A DNA stretch of 64,000 nucleotides, from assembly GCF_035621355.1 (NCBI RefSeq), contig NZ_CP141769.1, forward strand, positions 1,612,001-1,676,000, in the 5' to 3' direction. The notes under the pieces are model-generated. The model was not told where the DNA came from. It did no database searches and was given only the letters and a program-made list of their open reading frames with translations. The stretch comes from Thiobacillus sp. SCUT-2 (GTDB lineage: Bacteria; Pseudomonadota; Gammaproteobacteria; Burkholderiales; Thiobacillaceae). Every line of letters begins with the position of its first letter. Position 1 is the first letter of the stretch. Positions 18,167 to 27,096 of the stretch are shown one piece after another. The translations under genes were made by a program, and so were the position numbers.

Positions 18167-19303
18167 ATGAATGCTGCCCTGCTGATCCTTGTCGTGTCGT
18201 GTTGCGTGGCGCTCGCCATGAGCGGCATCCTGTTCATCATCGCGCGCACCTACCCGAAGAGCGTGCAGGGGCTGGACCAGTGGACGCTGGCGACGCTGGC
18301 AATGGCCGCGAGCCTCGGCCTCTTCGTCGCACGCGACCTCGTTCCGGACGCGTTCAGCATCGTGCTCGCCAACGTGCTGGTGCTGGGCGGCTTCATGCTG
18401 ATGAACGCCGGCACGCAGGCGTTCTGCGGCGTGAAGGCGGGTGCCCGCACGGGATGGCGAGTGCTGTTCGTCGCCGTCTATGCCGCGCTGTTCGTCTGGC
18501 TCACCTACGTGCAGCCGGATATCCGCCTGCGGGTGGCGGCGCACAGCGCGTTCACGCTCGTCGTGATCCTGGACCAGCTCGGCCTGGCGCTCAAGGCGCT
18601 GCCGCGTACTGCGGGCCGCACCCTGCTGGTGCTCGCGCTGGCGATCCTGGCCGGCGTGCGGATCGTGCGCCTCGGCGGGCTGGTGCTGGGCATCGACCAC
18701 CCGACGGGGCCGTTCGACGCGTCGATGCCGAACCTGTTCTTCGTGGCGCTCCCCGCCGTCATGCTCCCGCTCGCCACGATCAGCCTGATCATGCTCGCCA
18801 CGGAAAAGCTGCGCCGGGACCTGGAATTCAGCAGCCGCTACGACGACCTGACCCAGTGCCTCAACAAGAAGGCGGCGATGCAGGAACTGCATCGCGAGAT
18901 CGCGCGGGCGCGCCGCTTCGGCAGCCGGCTCGCGGTCATGCTGGTCGACCTCGACCACTTCAAGGCGATCAACGACAGCCGCGGCCATCTCGAAGGCGAC
19001 CGCGTGCTGGTCGAGTTCGCGCGGACCGCGAAGACGCTCCTGCGCGAAGCGGACCTGCTCACCCGCTTCGGCGGCGACGAATTCCTCGTGGTGCTGCCCG
19101 GCACCGACCAGCAGCAGGCCGCGCGCGTCGCGCAGCGGTTTCACGAGGCGGCCCGCGACAGCGCGCCGGTCGGCTGGACGGTCAGCATCGGCATCGCCGA
19201 ATGGCACGACGCGGACGACACCGTTGCCGACCTGTTGACGCGGGCGGACAACGCCCTATATAAATCGAAGGCGCTTGGCCGCAACCAGACGCAGGCCGGC
19301 TGA
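18167..19303 (+). CDS. Membrane-bound diguanylate cyclase
   Basis: The protein has 378 residues. The N-terminal 210 residues form about six membrane helices of an unnamed sensor; the C-terminal GGDEF domain (about 215-375) carries LVDLDHFKAIND and RFGGDEFLVVLP. The inhibitory RxxD site (READ) lies five residues before GGDEF, so the enzyme should make c-di-GMP and be product-inhibited. A short gap separates it from the downstream methyltransferase gene; no SD-dependent coupling is evident. Confidence 0.9.
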   Translation: MNAALLILVVSCCVALAMSGILFIIARTYPKSVQGLDQWTLATLAMAASLGLFVARDLVPDAFSIVLANVLVLGGFMLMNAGTQAFCGVKAGARTGWRVLFVAVYAALFVWLTYVQPDIRLRVAAHSAFTLVVILDQLGLALKALPRTAGRTLLVLALAILAGVRIVRLGGLVLGIDHPTGPFDASMPNLFFVALPAVMLPLATISLIMLATEKLRRDLEFSSRYDDLTQCLNKKAAMQELHREIARARRFGSRLAVMLVDLDHFKAINDSRGHLEGDRVLVEFARTAKTLLREADLLTRFGGDEFLVVLPGTDQQQAARVAQRFHEAARDSAPVGWTVSIGIAEWHDADDTVADLLTRADNALYKSKALGRNQTQAG

Positions 19304-19369
19304 GCCCGCCGGCGACGGCCGTTCGCCTTCCCCGTATCCGCGCCTGCAGGCGCCTTTCCAGGCATCGTC

Positions 19370-20020
19370 ATGACTTCCACGCAAACCACCCGACTCGACG
19401 CGGCGCATTTCGACGCCAAGGCCCGCCAATGGGACGACAACCCGGTGTTCCGCGAGCGCGGACTCAAGATCGCCGAGGCCATCCGCGCGAGCGTGCCGCT
19501 TTCGCCGCGCATGCGCGCCCTCGACTACGGCTGCGGCACGGGCCTGCTGTCGTTCCCGCTCAAGGACGAACTCGGCGCGATCCTGCTGGCGGACAGTTCG
19601 GCCGGCATGCTCGAGGTCGTGGCCGAGAAGATCGCCGCGCAGGGCGCGACGAACATGACGCCGGCCAAGCTCGACCTGCTTGCCGACCCGCCGCCGGCCG
19701 GGCGCTTCGATCTGGTCTACACGTCGATGACGCTGCACCACGTGCCCGACACCGACCGCATCCTGCGCGTCTTCCACGACCTGCTGCAGCCGGGCGGCTA
19801 CCTGTGCATCGCCGACCTCGACCGGGAGGACGGCAGCTTCCACGGGATCGAGGTCGACGTGCACCACGGCTTCGACCGCGCGGACCTGGCCCGGCGCGCG
19901 GCCGGCGCGGGCTTCGCCGAGGTCGGCTTCCAGACCGTTTTCAGCATCGCCAAGGAACATGCCGGCGGCACGCGCGATTACCCGGTGTTCCTGATGACCG
20001 CGCGGCGGGAAGGCGCATGA
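19370..20020 (+). CDS. Class I SAM-dependent methyltransferase
   Basis: The protein has 216 residues. The N-terminal helix HFDAKARQWDDNPVF, then the SAM loop ALDYGCGTGLLSF, acidic ADSSAGMLEV and the motif-IV-like LVYTSMTLHHV are typical of small-molecule methyltransferases. Close relatives are found as solitary genes of unknown substrate. No metal or SET-type features are present. It lies between two diguanylate cyclase genes, probably by chance. Confidence 0.82.
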   Translation: MTSTQTTRLDAAHFDAKARQWDDNPVFRERGLKIAEAIRASVPLSPRMRALDYGCGTGLLSFPLKDELGAILLADSSAGMLEVVAEKIAAQGATNMTPAKLDLLADPPPAGRFDLVYTSMTLHHVPDTDRILRVFHDLLQPGGYLCIADLDREDGSFHGIEVDVHHGFDRADLARRAAGAGFAEVGFQTVFSIAKEHAGGTRDYPVFLMTARREGA

Positions 20021-20141
20021 ATGCCATGAATACCATTGTTGATGGAATGGTCTTGGATGCACGCCCATAAACGGAATTTCTGGCCAGACGTAGTATATTT
20101 CGTCCACTCTTTATGGCCGTCCCCTGCGCAAGACCGCATCG

Positions 20142-21212
20142 ATGACCTCACCGGCGCACCTCCGATACCTGGATCTGATCACCCATAGCGTGTGGGCGGC
20201 GCTCGCCCTGCACGTCGCATTCGGCGTCTTCTTCGCGCTGACCGGTTTCCGCGACCTCGCCCTCTTCAACGCCGGCAGCGTGGCGCTGTATGCCCTGCTC
20301 GCGTTCCAGCTTCGCCGGGGCCGCTTCACCGTGACGCTGCTGCTGACGACGGTCGAGGTGATCCTGCACGCCCGCCTCGCGCTGTCGGCACTGGGCTTCG
20401 AGAGCGGCTTCCAGTACTACGTGTTCGCGCTGATTCCGGCGGCCTTCTTCCATCCGCACTGGCGCCTGCCGGCCAAGCTGGTCTACCTGGCCGGCATCGC
20501 CGCAGCCTACGCCACGCTTGACCTGTCTCCCGTCACGCAAGCGGGCGCGGCGCCCCTGAGCCCGGATACCCTGCTCTGGGTGCGCACGTTCAACACCTTC
20601 GCCGCGTTCGGCTTCGTCGCCTACGTGACCGGCTTCTATTCATCGGTGGCGCGGCAGGCGGAGAACGAGCTGGCGCAGCTCGCCACGCTGGACCCGCTGA
20701 CCGGCCTCTACAACCGGCGCCACATGCTGGGCATGGTCGAACTGGAACTGGCGCGGCTGGAGCGCAGCGGCAAGCCCGCCACCCTGCTCATGGCGGACAT
20801 CGACAATTTCAAGGGCATCAACGACCAGCATGGCCACGAGTGCGGCGACCTCGCGCTGAAGCAGATCGCGCGTTGCCTGCGCACCGTCATGCGCCGCCAG
20901 GACCACATCGCGCGCTGGGGCGGCGAGGAGTTCCTGCTGCTGCTTCCGGAGACCGATCTCGAGGGCGCACGCGTGCTCGCCGACAAGCTGCGCGCGCGCC
21001 TCGCCGGCAAGCCGCTGAACTGGAACGACGCGAGCCTGACCTTCACCCTGACGGCCGCGATCGCCCAGCTGCAGCCCGGGGACGACTTCCTCGCGGCGCT
21101 GTCGGCGGTCGACGGCGGCCTGCTCCAGGGCAAGCGGGAAGGCAAGGATTGCGTGGTGACGGTGAGCGCCCTCGGCGAGCCGACGGGACCGCAGGTCGCC
21201 CGCGCCGCCTGA
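20142..21212 (+). CDS. Membrane-bound diguanylate cyclase
   Basis: The protein has 356 residues with about six N-terminal membrane helices (residues 15-175) followed by a GGDEF domain (about 185-345). The active-site loop is RWGGEEFLLLLP with MADIDNFKGIND. An I-site RRQD lies five residues before GGEEF. The C-terminal half of the domain is somewhat diverged (SAVDGGLLQGKREGKD in place of the usual ADxALYxAKxxGRN), which may lower activity. It probably has its own promoter; TATATTT lies at 20093-20099. Confidence 0.85.
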   Translation: MTSPAHLRYLDLITHSVWAALALHVAFGVFFALTGFRDLALFNAGSVALYALLAFQLRRGRFTVTLLLTTVEVILHARLALSALGFESGFQYYVFALIPAAFFHPHWRLPAKLVYLAGIAAAYATLDLSPVTQAGAAPLSPDTLLWVRTFNTFAAFGFVAYVTGFYSSVARQAENELAQLATLDPLTGLYNRRHMLGMVELELARLERSGKPATLLMADIDNFKGINDQHGHECGDLALKQIARCLRTVMRRQDHIARWGGEEFLLLLPETDLEGARVLADKLRARLAGKPLNWNDASLTFTLTAAIAQLQPGDDFLAALSAVDGGLLQGKREGKDCVVTVSALGEPTGPQVARAA

Positions 21213-21322
21213 CCGCCCGGGCGCGTCACGCCCGCCGCCGGAGGGGCCGACGCACTTGCCCGTGTCGCCGCGACGGCGTCTAATCCGGGAAAGCCCCGCG
21301 ACGGGGCGAAGAGGATTTCCGG

Positions 21323-21739
21323 ATGAGTTTCGAGTACATGTTTTTCGACGAGGCGCTGCGTGACCGCTTCGTGCAGTTCGCGTCGGCGCGCGGCGTCGCC
21401 AGCACGGTGCGGCCCGACGTGATCACGGGGTTCGTCGTCGAGTTGCCGGACGGCCTGGACGACACCGAGCAGGACGTCTTCGAGGCCGAGTACGACGCGC
21501 TGATGGACGAGCAGATGCGGCTCGCCGAAGGGGATGCGGAACTGGTCAGCCACGCGGTCGCCGGCGTCACCGTCACGCTCAGCGACGGGACGACGCGCGC
21601 CATCCGCATTCCGCCTCCGATCGCGCGGCGCCTGTTCGAGCATTTCACGGCCGAGGAGGTGCACGAGATCGCCACCGCCATCGCCCTCAGCGTCGAGCAC
21701 CCGATCGACGGTCCGCTTTGCCGCAAGCCTCCCCGATAG
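21323..21739 (+). CDS. Conserved hypothetical protein
   Basis: The protein has 138 acidic residues and no membrane segment. It begins MSFEYMFFDEALRDRFV and contains GVTVTLSDGTTRAIRIPPPIARRL and an HFTAEEVHEIATAIALSVEHP end. It reads as a small alpha+beta protein, and homologues seem restricted to betaproteobacteria (impression, unsearched). GAGGAT 8 bp before the ATG is the likely ribosome site. It converges on the GGDEF/EAL gene. Function unknown. Confidence 0.65.
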   Translation: MSFEYMFFDEALRDRFVQFASARGVASTVRPDVITGFVVELPDGLDDTEQDVFEAEYDALMDEQMRLAEGDAELVSHAVAGVTVTLSDGTTRAIRIPPPIARRLFEHFTAEEVHEIATAIALSVEHPIDGPLCRKPPR

Positions 21740-21785
21740 GCGCCGAACCGCTCGCCGCCGGGATCGCCCCGTCGGCGCGTGCGGC

Positions 21786-24269
21786 TCACGGTGCCGACGC
21801 GGAACGCACCCGGCCGGCAGTGCGCGCCGCCTGGTCCTCGGCGGCGGGACTGAGCAGGGCCTCGGGCTTGTGGATGCCGTACCCCTGCGCGAAATCGACG
21901 CCGAGCTCCTCGAGCTTCGCCAGGATGGCGCCGTTCTCGACGAATTCGGCAATGATGCGGATGCCCATGACATGGCCGATCCGGTTGATGGACTCGACCA
22001 TGGCGAAATCGACGGGGTCGAGCGCCATGTCCTTGACGAAGGCACCGTCGATCTTCAGGTAGTCGACGTCCAGGTTCTTCAGGTAGGAATAGGACGACAT
22101 CCCGCTGCCGAAGTCGTCGAGCGCGAAGGTGCATCCACGCGCCTTCAGCACCGCGATGAATTCGCGCGCTCGGCCGATGTTCGCGATCGCTGCCGTTTCG
22201 GTGACCTCGAAGCAGACCCGCTCGGCCGGCACGCCGGTGCGGACCAGCTCGTCCACCACGAACTGCAGGAAATTGCCGTCGCCGAGCGATTGCCCCGACA
22301 GGTTGATCGAGAAGCACTGGCGCTGCCTGCTCGGCGTCAGCGGATGGGCCGCCAGCCACTCGAGCGCGTTCGTCACCACCCAGCGGTCGATCTTCGCCAT
22401 GAGGTGGTAGCGCTCCGCCGCGGGGATGAAGGCCATCGGCGGAACGATCGAGCCGTTCTCGTCCCGCATGCGCAGCAGGATCTCCGCATGCGCCGTGCCT
22501 TCGCCGCCCGCGACGGCGACGATGTTCTGCCGATAGAGCAGCAGGCGATTCTCCTGCATGGCCTTGTGGATGCGCGCGACCCATTGCATCTCGCCGTAGC
22601 GCTCGCCGCCCCCTTTGTCTCCCCGGAACACCTCGACGCGGCTGCGCCCTTCGTCCTTGGCCACGTAGCACGCCGCATCCGCCGCGCTCAGGACCGCCGC
22701 CGAATTCTCGCTCGAGTCGTTGATCTCCACGAGACCGATACTGACGCCGATGGGGAAGATCTTGTCCTTCCACACGAAGCGGAAGTCCGCGACGCTCTGG
22801 CACAGGGATTCGGCGATCTGCTCGCCGCGCTCGAGGTCGCAGCCTTCCAGCAGCACGCCGAACTCGTCGCCGCCCAGGCGCGCGAGGGTGTCGCTGTTGC
22901 GCACCTTGTGGCCCAGCAGGTTCCCCAGCTGCGCGAGCAGCTGGTCTCCCGCGACGTGGCCGCAGGTGTCGTTGACCACCTTGAACTGGTCGAGGTCGAG
23001 GTAAAGCAGCACATGCCGCTTGCCTTCCCGCTGGGCGCTTTCCAGCGCGGCGTCGAGCCTGTGCTCGAATTCGCGCCGGTTGGCGAGCCCCGTCAGCGAG
23101 TCGTGGCTCGCCTGGTGGGAGAGCTGATGCGCGAGCTTGCGCGCCTGGCTCACGTCCTGGCACACCATCACCGCCCCGATCACGTCCCCCGCGTCGTTGC
23201 GCATGGGGGCCGCGGAGGCCTCGATCGCGACCACGGTGCCATCCCTGCGCCGCAGGGCGGCGGGGCCGCGTACCCCTTCCACGCTGTTGTTGGCGAGGCA
23301 GTCCGGTACCGGATTGCGCGCGGCCTGCCCGCTTTCCTCGTGCACCAGGTGAATCACGTCCTCGAGCGGCAGGCCGCGTGCCGCCAGGTTGGCCCAGCCG
23401 GTCAGGCGTTCGGCGACCGGGTTCAGGTACTGAACCTCGGTGGCCGAGTTGGTGGTGATGACGGCATCGGTGATGGACTGCAGGGTGACCTCGGCCCGCT
23501 CCTTCTCCCCGAACAGCTCGGCTTCCGAGCGGGTCGCCCGCTCCAGCGCGCGGCGCAGGTCCGCCTGCTGCTGCTCGATGGAATCGAGCGCGCGGTTGAT
23601 GAACTTGGCCAGAAAGCCGAATTCGTCGCCGCGCGTCTCGTCGAAGCGCACCTCGCGGCTGCCGCCGGAGAAGCGCTTCGCGGTCGCGACCATGCCGAAG
23701 AAGGGCCGGGACAGCATGCGCTGCAGGATCTGCTGCAGGATCAGGCCGAACGCCAGCACCAGCAGGCCGATCGAGATCAGGACGTTCTTGCGGTACTCCG
23801 AAATCGTCTTCGTCCGGCTCGGAAACAGCACGGTGAGCTGCATCGCCCCATCCGTCGATACGCCCTGCCGGCCGTGAATCCGCAGCGACTCGGATACCGC
23901 TTCCTGATCGCCGTTCCGGCGGCCGATCCGCACCACGTCGGCGCCCACCCTGAGCTCGAGCGCTTCGAAATGAAGACCGGCGCCGAGCGTGCCGACGACC
24001 CGCTCCAGTTCGGCACGGGAGCGGCCCGGCTCCGCCAGCGCGAGGCCCCCCTCCTCGATGCGCTCGGTCAGCGCGAGGGCCAGCAGGCGCGCTTCGCTGA
24101 GATTGCGCGCGCCGAGATCGCTCTCCCGCCCCTTCAGCACGACCACCGCGATGAGCAGTCCGACCAGCACCATGCCCCAGAACACGATGCCGGTAATCTT
24201 CGCCGGCAGGCGGGACGCGAGAATCTCGGTGTCGCCGCCGCTGCCGTCCGTCACCGGCACCCGGCCCAT
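21786..24269 (-). CDS. HAMP-PAS-GGDEF-EAL membrane protein
   Basis: The protein has about 827 residues. Two membrane helices (about 25-45 and 165-185) enclose a periplasmic sensor; then come HAMP, PAS (SITDAVITTNSATEVQYLN), GGDEF and EAL domains. GGDEF is intact (RLGGDEFGVLL, I-site RNSD). The EAL domain has EIL in place of EAL but keeps the metal and catalytic residues (SINLSGQS, FEVTETAAI, DDFGSG, YLKIDG, AEFVENG), so phosphodiesterase activity is plausible. Start ATG 24269 overlaps the upstream small membrane gene by 19 bp; no strong SD is visible, suggesting coupled translation. Confidence 0.88.
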   Translation of the reverse strand: MGRVPVTDGSGGDTEILASRLPAKITGIVFWGMVLVGLLIAVVVLKGRESDLGARNLSEARLLALALTERIEEGGLALAEPGRSRAELERVVGTLGAGLHFEALELRVGADVVRIGRRNGDQEAVSESLRIHGRQGVSTDGAMQLTVLFPSRTKTISEYRKNVLISIGLLVLAFGLILQQILQRMLSRPFFGMVATAKRFSGGSREVRFDETRGDEFGFLAKFINRALDSIEQQQADLRRALERATRSEAELFGEKERAEVTLQSITDAVITTNSATEVQYLNPVAERLTGWANLAARGLPLEDVIHLVHEESGQAARNPVPDCLANNSVEGVRGPAALRRRDGTVVAIEASAAPMRNDAGDVIGAVMVCQDVSQARKLAHQLSHQASHDSLTGLANRREFEHRLDAALESAQREGKRHVLLYLDLDQFKVVNDTCGHVAGDQLLAQLGNLLGHKVRNSDTLARLGGDEFGVLLEGCDLERGEQIAESLCQSVADFRFVWKDKIFPIGVSIGLVEINDSSENSAAVLSAADAACYVAKDEGRSRVEVFRGDKGGGERYGEMQWVARIHKAMQENRLLLYRQNIVAVAGGEGTAHAEILLRMRDENGSIVPPMAFIPAAERYHLMAKIDRWVVTNALEWLAAHPLTPSRQRQCFSINLSGQSLGDGNFLQFVVDELVRTGVPAERVCFEVTETAAIANIGRAREFIAVLKARGCTFALDDFGSGMSSYSYLKNLDVDYLKIDGAFVKDMALDPVDFAMVESINRIGHVMGIRIIAEFVENGAILAKLEELGVDFAQGYGIHKPEALLSPAAEDQAARTAGRVRSASAP

Positions 24270-24637
24270 TTGACGCCGATCAGCACGGGACAGACGCCGC
24301 TCACGCCGGCGCCGAAGATCGCAAAGCCCATGAACCAGGGGAAGAACCACAGCCGGTCGTAGAAGAACGCGTAGGTGACGAGCAGCATCAGGGCGACGAT
24401 CAGCCGCCAGGCTCGCTCCGCCTCGAATCCCAGCCGGACGGTGCTCCGGAAGGGCGCCAGGTCGCACTCCGACTGGATGCGTCCCCGCAGCCTGTTCAGC
24501 AGCACGGGCAGGCGCAAGTTGCTGAGGCCCTCGAAGAACAGCATGGCGATGATGAAATACATCAGGTAGGGCAGCTCGAAATACAGCGCCACCAGCAGCA
24601 GCGCGCCGAGCATCAGCCGGTAAAGTCGATCACTCAT
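24251..24637 (-). CDS. Small membrane protein, DUF2892-like
   Basis: The protein has 128 residues. The first membrane hairpin is MSDRLYRLMLGALLLVALYF and YLMYFIIAMLFFEGLS. After a charged middle come two more helices (LIVALMLLVTYAFFY; FPWFMGFAIFGAGVSG) and the ending CPVLIGVKWAGC. The CP-x3-GxKxxGC end resembles the rhodanese-associated YgaP/DUF2892 membrane family. GAGAGAGAC precedes ATG 24637. It is the first gene of a two-gene unit with the GGDEF/EAL protein, whose start it overlaps. Function unknown. Confidence 0.7.
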   Translation of the reverse strand: MSDRLYRLMLGALLLVALYFELPYLMYFIIAMLFFEGLSNLRLPVLLNRLRGRIQSECDLAPFRSTVRLGFEAERAWRLIVALMLLVTYAFFYDRLWFFPWFMGFAIFGAGVSGVCPVLIGVKWAGCR

Positions 24638-24861
24638 GTCTCTCTCCGCGTCACATTTGTTGTTTGTTGTGGGCGCCCGCGTCGCTCGCGGCACGGGTGC
24701 CATGCCGTGCCCCGGCCTTGACGCATGCATGGCGGGAACACGGGTATATTTCGGCCATTTTGCGCAATTCTGAAGCGGGCGGGCGTTCGCCGCCCGATGC
24801 GGGGTCCACGCCGTGTCCGCTACAATGCGGGCTTCTCGTCCTGCACCGCCGGAGGGCCATC

Positions 24862-25137
24862 ATGACCGGGATCATCGTCGACGCCGCCCCCGGCGCCCGC
24901 CGCCTCGCCGCGCTGGGCGTCGACCGCTGGCCCCTGTGGGAGACGGGCGTGGCGGAATTTCCCTGGACCTACGCGGAGACGGAAACCAGCTACATCCTGG
25001 AGGGCCGGGTGGTGGTGACGCCGCAGGGCGGCGAGCCCGTCGCGCTGGCCGCCGGCCAGCTGGCGACCTTCCCCGCCGGCCTCGCCTGTACCTGGAAGGT
25101 GATCGAGCCCCTGCGCAAGCGCTACCGCTTCGGCTGA
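24862..25137 (+). CDS. Cupin-fold protein (DUF861 type)
   Basis: The protein has 91 residues forming a single small beta-barrel. WPLWETGVAEFPWTY, then ETSYILEGRVVVTP and LATFPAGLACTWKV match the cupin_3/EutQ-like pattern. The metal-binding histidines of classical cupins are replaced (Ser-Tyr-Ile in place of H-x-H), as is normal for this subfamily. GGAGGG lies 5 bp before the ATG. It is followed 25 bp later by the glutathione transferase gene, probably one operon. Function unknown, perhaps a small-molecule binder. Confidence 0.75.
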   Translation: MTGIIVDAAPGARRLAALGVDRWPLWETGVAEFPWTYAETETSYILEGRVVVTPQGGEPVALAAGQLATFPAGLACTWKVIEPLRKRYRFG

Positions 25138-25162
25138 ACCGCCCGCCCCGCAGGCCTCCGCC

Positions 25163-25954
25163 ATGACGCGCCCGATCCTCTATCACATCCCCGTCTGCCC
25201 GTTCAGCCAGCGCCTGGAAATCCTGCTGGAGCTGAAGGGGCTGCGCGACGCGGTCGACTTCCGCGTGATCGACATCACCGTCCCGCGTCCCGACTGGCTC
25301 CTGCAGAGGACGCGCGGCACCACCGCGCTGCCCGTCCTGGAAACGGCCGACGGACACATCGTCAAGGAAAGCCTCGTCATCATGCAGTACTTCGAGGACG
25401 TCATGCCGGCGCCGGCCATCGTGCAGCGCGACCCGTGGCGGCATGCGGTGGAGAACATGCTGACGCGGCTCGAAGGCGACTTCTGCACCCAGGGCTATGC
25501 GTGGGTGATGAACCAGGACCTCGAGCGCCGCGACGCGCTGCGCGAAGGCATGCTGGCGCAGTACGCGCTGCTCGACGATTTTCTGCTGGCGCATGCGCCG
25601 GAGGGCCCCTTCCTCTTCGAGGACTTCGGCTGGGCGGAGGCCGTGTTCACGCCGTTCTTCCAGCGCTTCTGGTTCCTCGAATACTACGAGGGCTTCACGC
25701 TCCCCGATGCGCCACGCTACGCGCGCGTGCGCCGCTGGATCGACGCCTGCCTTGCGCATCCGGCGGCCCGGCAGGTGACGAAGGAACAGATCGTCAAGCT
25801 CTACTACGACTACGCCAAGGGCGCCGGCAACGGTGCACTGCCGCCCGGGCGCAGCCGCTCCTCGTTCGCCTTCGTTCCCGACTGGCGCGCCCGCCCCTGG
25901 CCGCCGCGCGACAAGTACGCCCACAGCGCGAGCGACGCTGAACTGGGCCTCTGA
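25163..25954 (+). CDS. Glutathione S-transferase family protein
   Basis: The protein has 263 residues. The N-terminal thioredoxin-like half begins LYHIPVCPFSQRLEILLELKG; CPFSQR supplies a cysteine nucleophile, as in omega- and beta-class enzymes that reduce or conjugate with glutathione. The conserved cis-proline is in TALPVLE, and ES of VKESLVIMQY binds gamma-glutamate. The helical C-terminal half ends in a Pro/Arg-rich tail longer than usual. Probably cotranscribed with the cupin gene. Substrate unknown. Confidence 0.87.
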   Translation: MTRPILYHIPVCPFSQRLEILLELKGLRDAVDFRVIDITVPRPDWLLQRTRGTTALPVLETADGHIVKESLVIMQYFEDVMPAPAIVQRDPWRHAVENMLTRLEGDFCTQGYAWVMNQDLERRDALREGMLAQYALLDDFLLAHAPEGPFLFEDFGWAEAVFTPFFQRFWFLEYYEGFTLPDAPRYARVRRWIDACLAHPAARQVTKEQIVKLYYDYAKGAGNGALPPGRSRSSFAFVPDWRARPWPPRDKYAHSASDAELGL

Positions 25955-25969
25955 GCGCGCCCTGCGTTT

Positions 25970-27010
25970 TCAGCGGCGCCCTGCCGTTCCCTCGATGCGA
26001 ACGCGCCCCGGCGCGTCGAGGCCACCTTCGATCTCGACCGCGACCGGAAGAAAGCGGCCGAGCAGTTCTGCCTGGGTGAGAAGATGCCTGCTGATGCGGC
26101 TGACGGACAGCTCCGAGCGTCCAGGCACGAAGGCAAGCGGCAGCAGCAGCTGATCGGCCAGCCAGGCGTCGATCGCGCCGCCGGAGTCGATGTCGGCGCG
26201 CAGCTCGGCGACGGCTTCGTCGGCCACCTGTTCCGCCGGCTTGTGCCGCGCACCGAGCGCCGAGGCGCAGCAGCGCCCGCCTTCGAATTCCGCCTGCAGC
26301 ACGATGAAGGTACCGGGCGAGGCCGCGGCCACCTCGTCCACCGCGATCTCGACCGGCACCGCGAGGTCCAGCAGCCGCTCGAGCGCCCGCTCGCGCTGCC
26401 GTTCGGCGATGGAGCGGTCGAGGCGGCCCACGGCGGACAGGCCGCGGACGCGCAACAGCCGCCCGCGCCGGGTGAAGCGCAGCGGCACGCGCGGCCGCGC
26501 CGGCGCGATGTCCGCATGCAGCACGCCGCCGCCGCGCGGATAGAAGCCGGCACGCCCGAGGCGGCAGGCGATGTGGTAGCCGGCCTCGGCCAGCGCCGGC
26601 AGCCATTGCCATTGCAGGTAGTGGAAGCACGGGCTCCAGGGCACGTGGGTGCCGCCGGTGAGGACGAGGCGCGAAGGACCGTCGGCGAAGCTGAGCGGCA
26701 GGCAGAGCGTCTGCAGCAGCAGGCTGGCCGAGCCCGCGGTGCCGATGTCGAAGTCGTAGCGGCCGCTTTGCAGGCCGGCGGGCTCGAAGCGCAGCGTCTG
26801 CGCGTCGAGCGCCGCGCCCTCGACCCGGGCCCCGCTGATGCGCGCCGCGGCCTCGACCGCCTTGAGGTGCTGCGGCCGCAACCCCGGCTGCGGCCGGTTG
26901 GCGCGGATGCGGGTGAGCTGAATGGACTTGCCGGTGATGACCGAAAGCGCAAGCGCGCTGCGCAGGATCTGGCCGCCGCCTTCGCCGAACGATGCGTCGA
27001 TCTCCACCAT
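25970..27010 (-). CDS. rtcA: RNA 3'-terminal phosphate cyclase
   Basis: The protein has 346 residues. RtcA adenylylates an RNA 3'-phosphate and converts it to a 2',3'-cyclic phosphate. The signature GEGGGQILRSALALSVITG opens the protein; RPGL-type RPQPGLRPQHLKAV, then GRAGFYPRGGG and the catalytic histidine in SRHLLTQAELL (about H304) are present. In E. coli it is in an operon with rtcB under the sigma54 activator RtcR; neither is visible within this window. It converges on the glutathione transferase gene and lies 86 bp downstream of cfa. Confidence 0.92.
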   Translation of the reverse strand: MVEIDASFGEGGGQILRSALALSVITGKSIQLTRIRANRPQPGLRPQHLKAVEAAARISGARVEGAALDAQTLRFEPAGLQSGRYDFDIGTAGSASLLLQTLCLPLSFADGPSRLVLTGGTHVPWSPCFHYLQWQWLPALAEAGYHIACRLGRAGFYPRGGGVLHADIAPARPRVPLRFTRRGRLLRVRGLSAVGRLDRSIAERQRERALERLLDLAVPVEIAVDEVAAASPGTFIVLQAEFEGGRCCASALGARHKPAEQVADEAVAELRADIDSGGAIDAWLADQLLLPLAFVPGRSELSVSRISRHLLTQAELLGRFLPVAVEIEGGLDAPGRVRIEGTAGRR

Positions 27011-27096
27011 GGCTACCCTGACAAGCCGGGCGAACGCGCCCTCCCGTTCATGCTAGCCGACGCGCGGCCGCCCCGCCCGGCCGCACCCGGCGCAGG

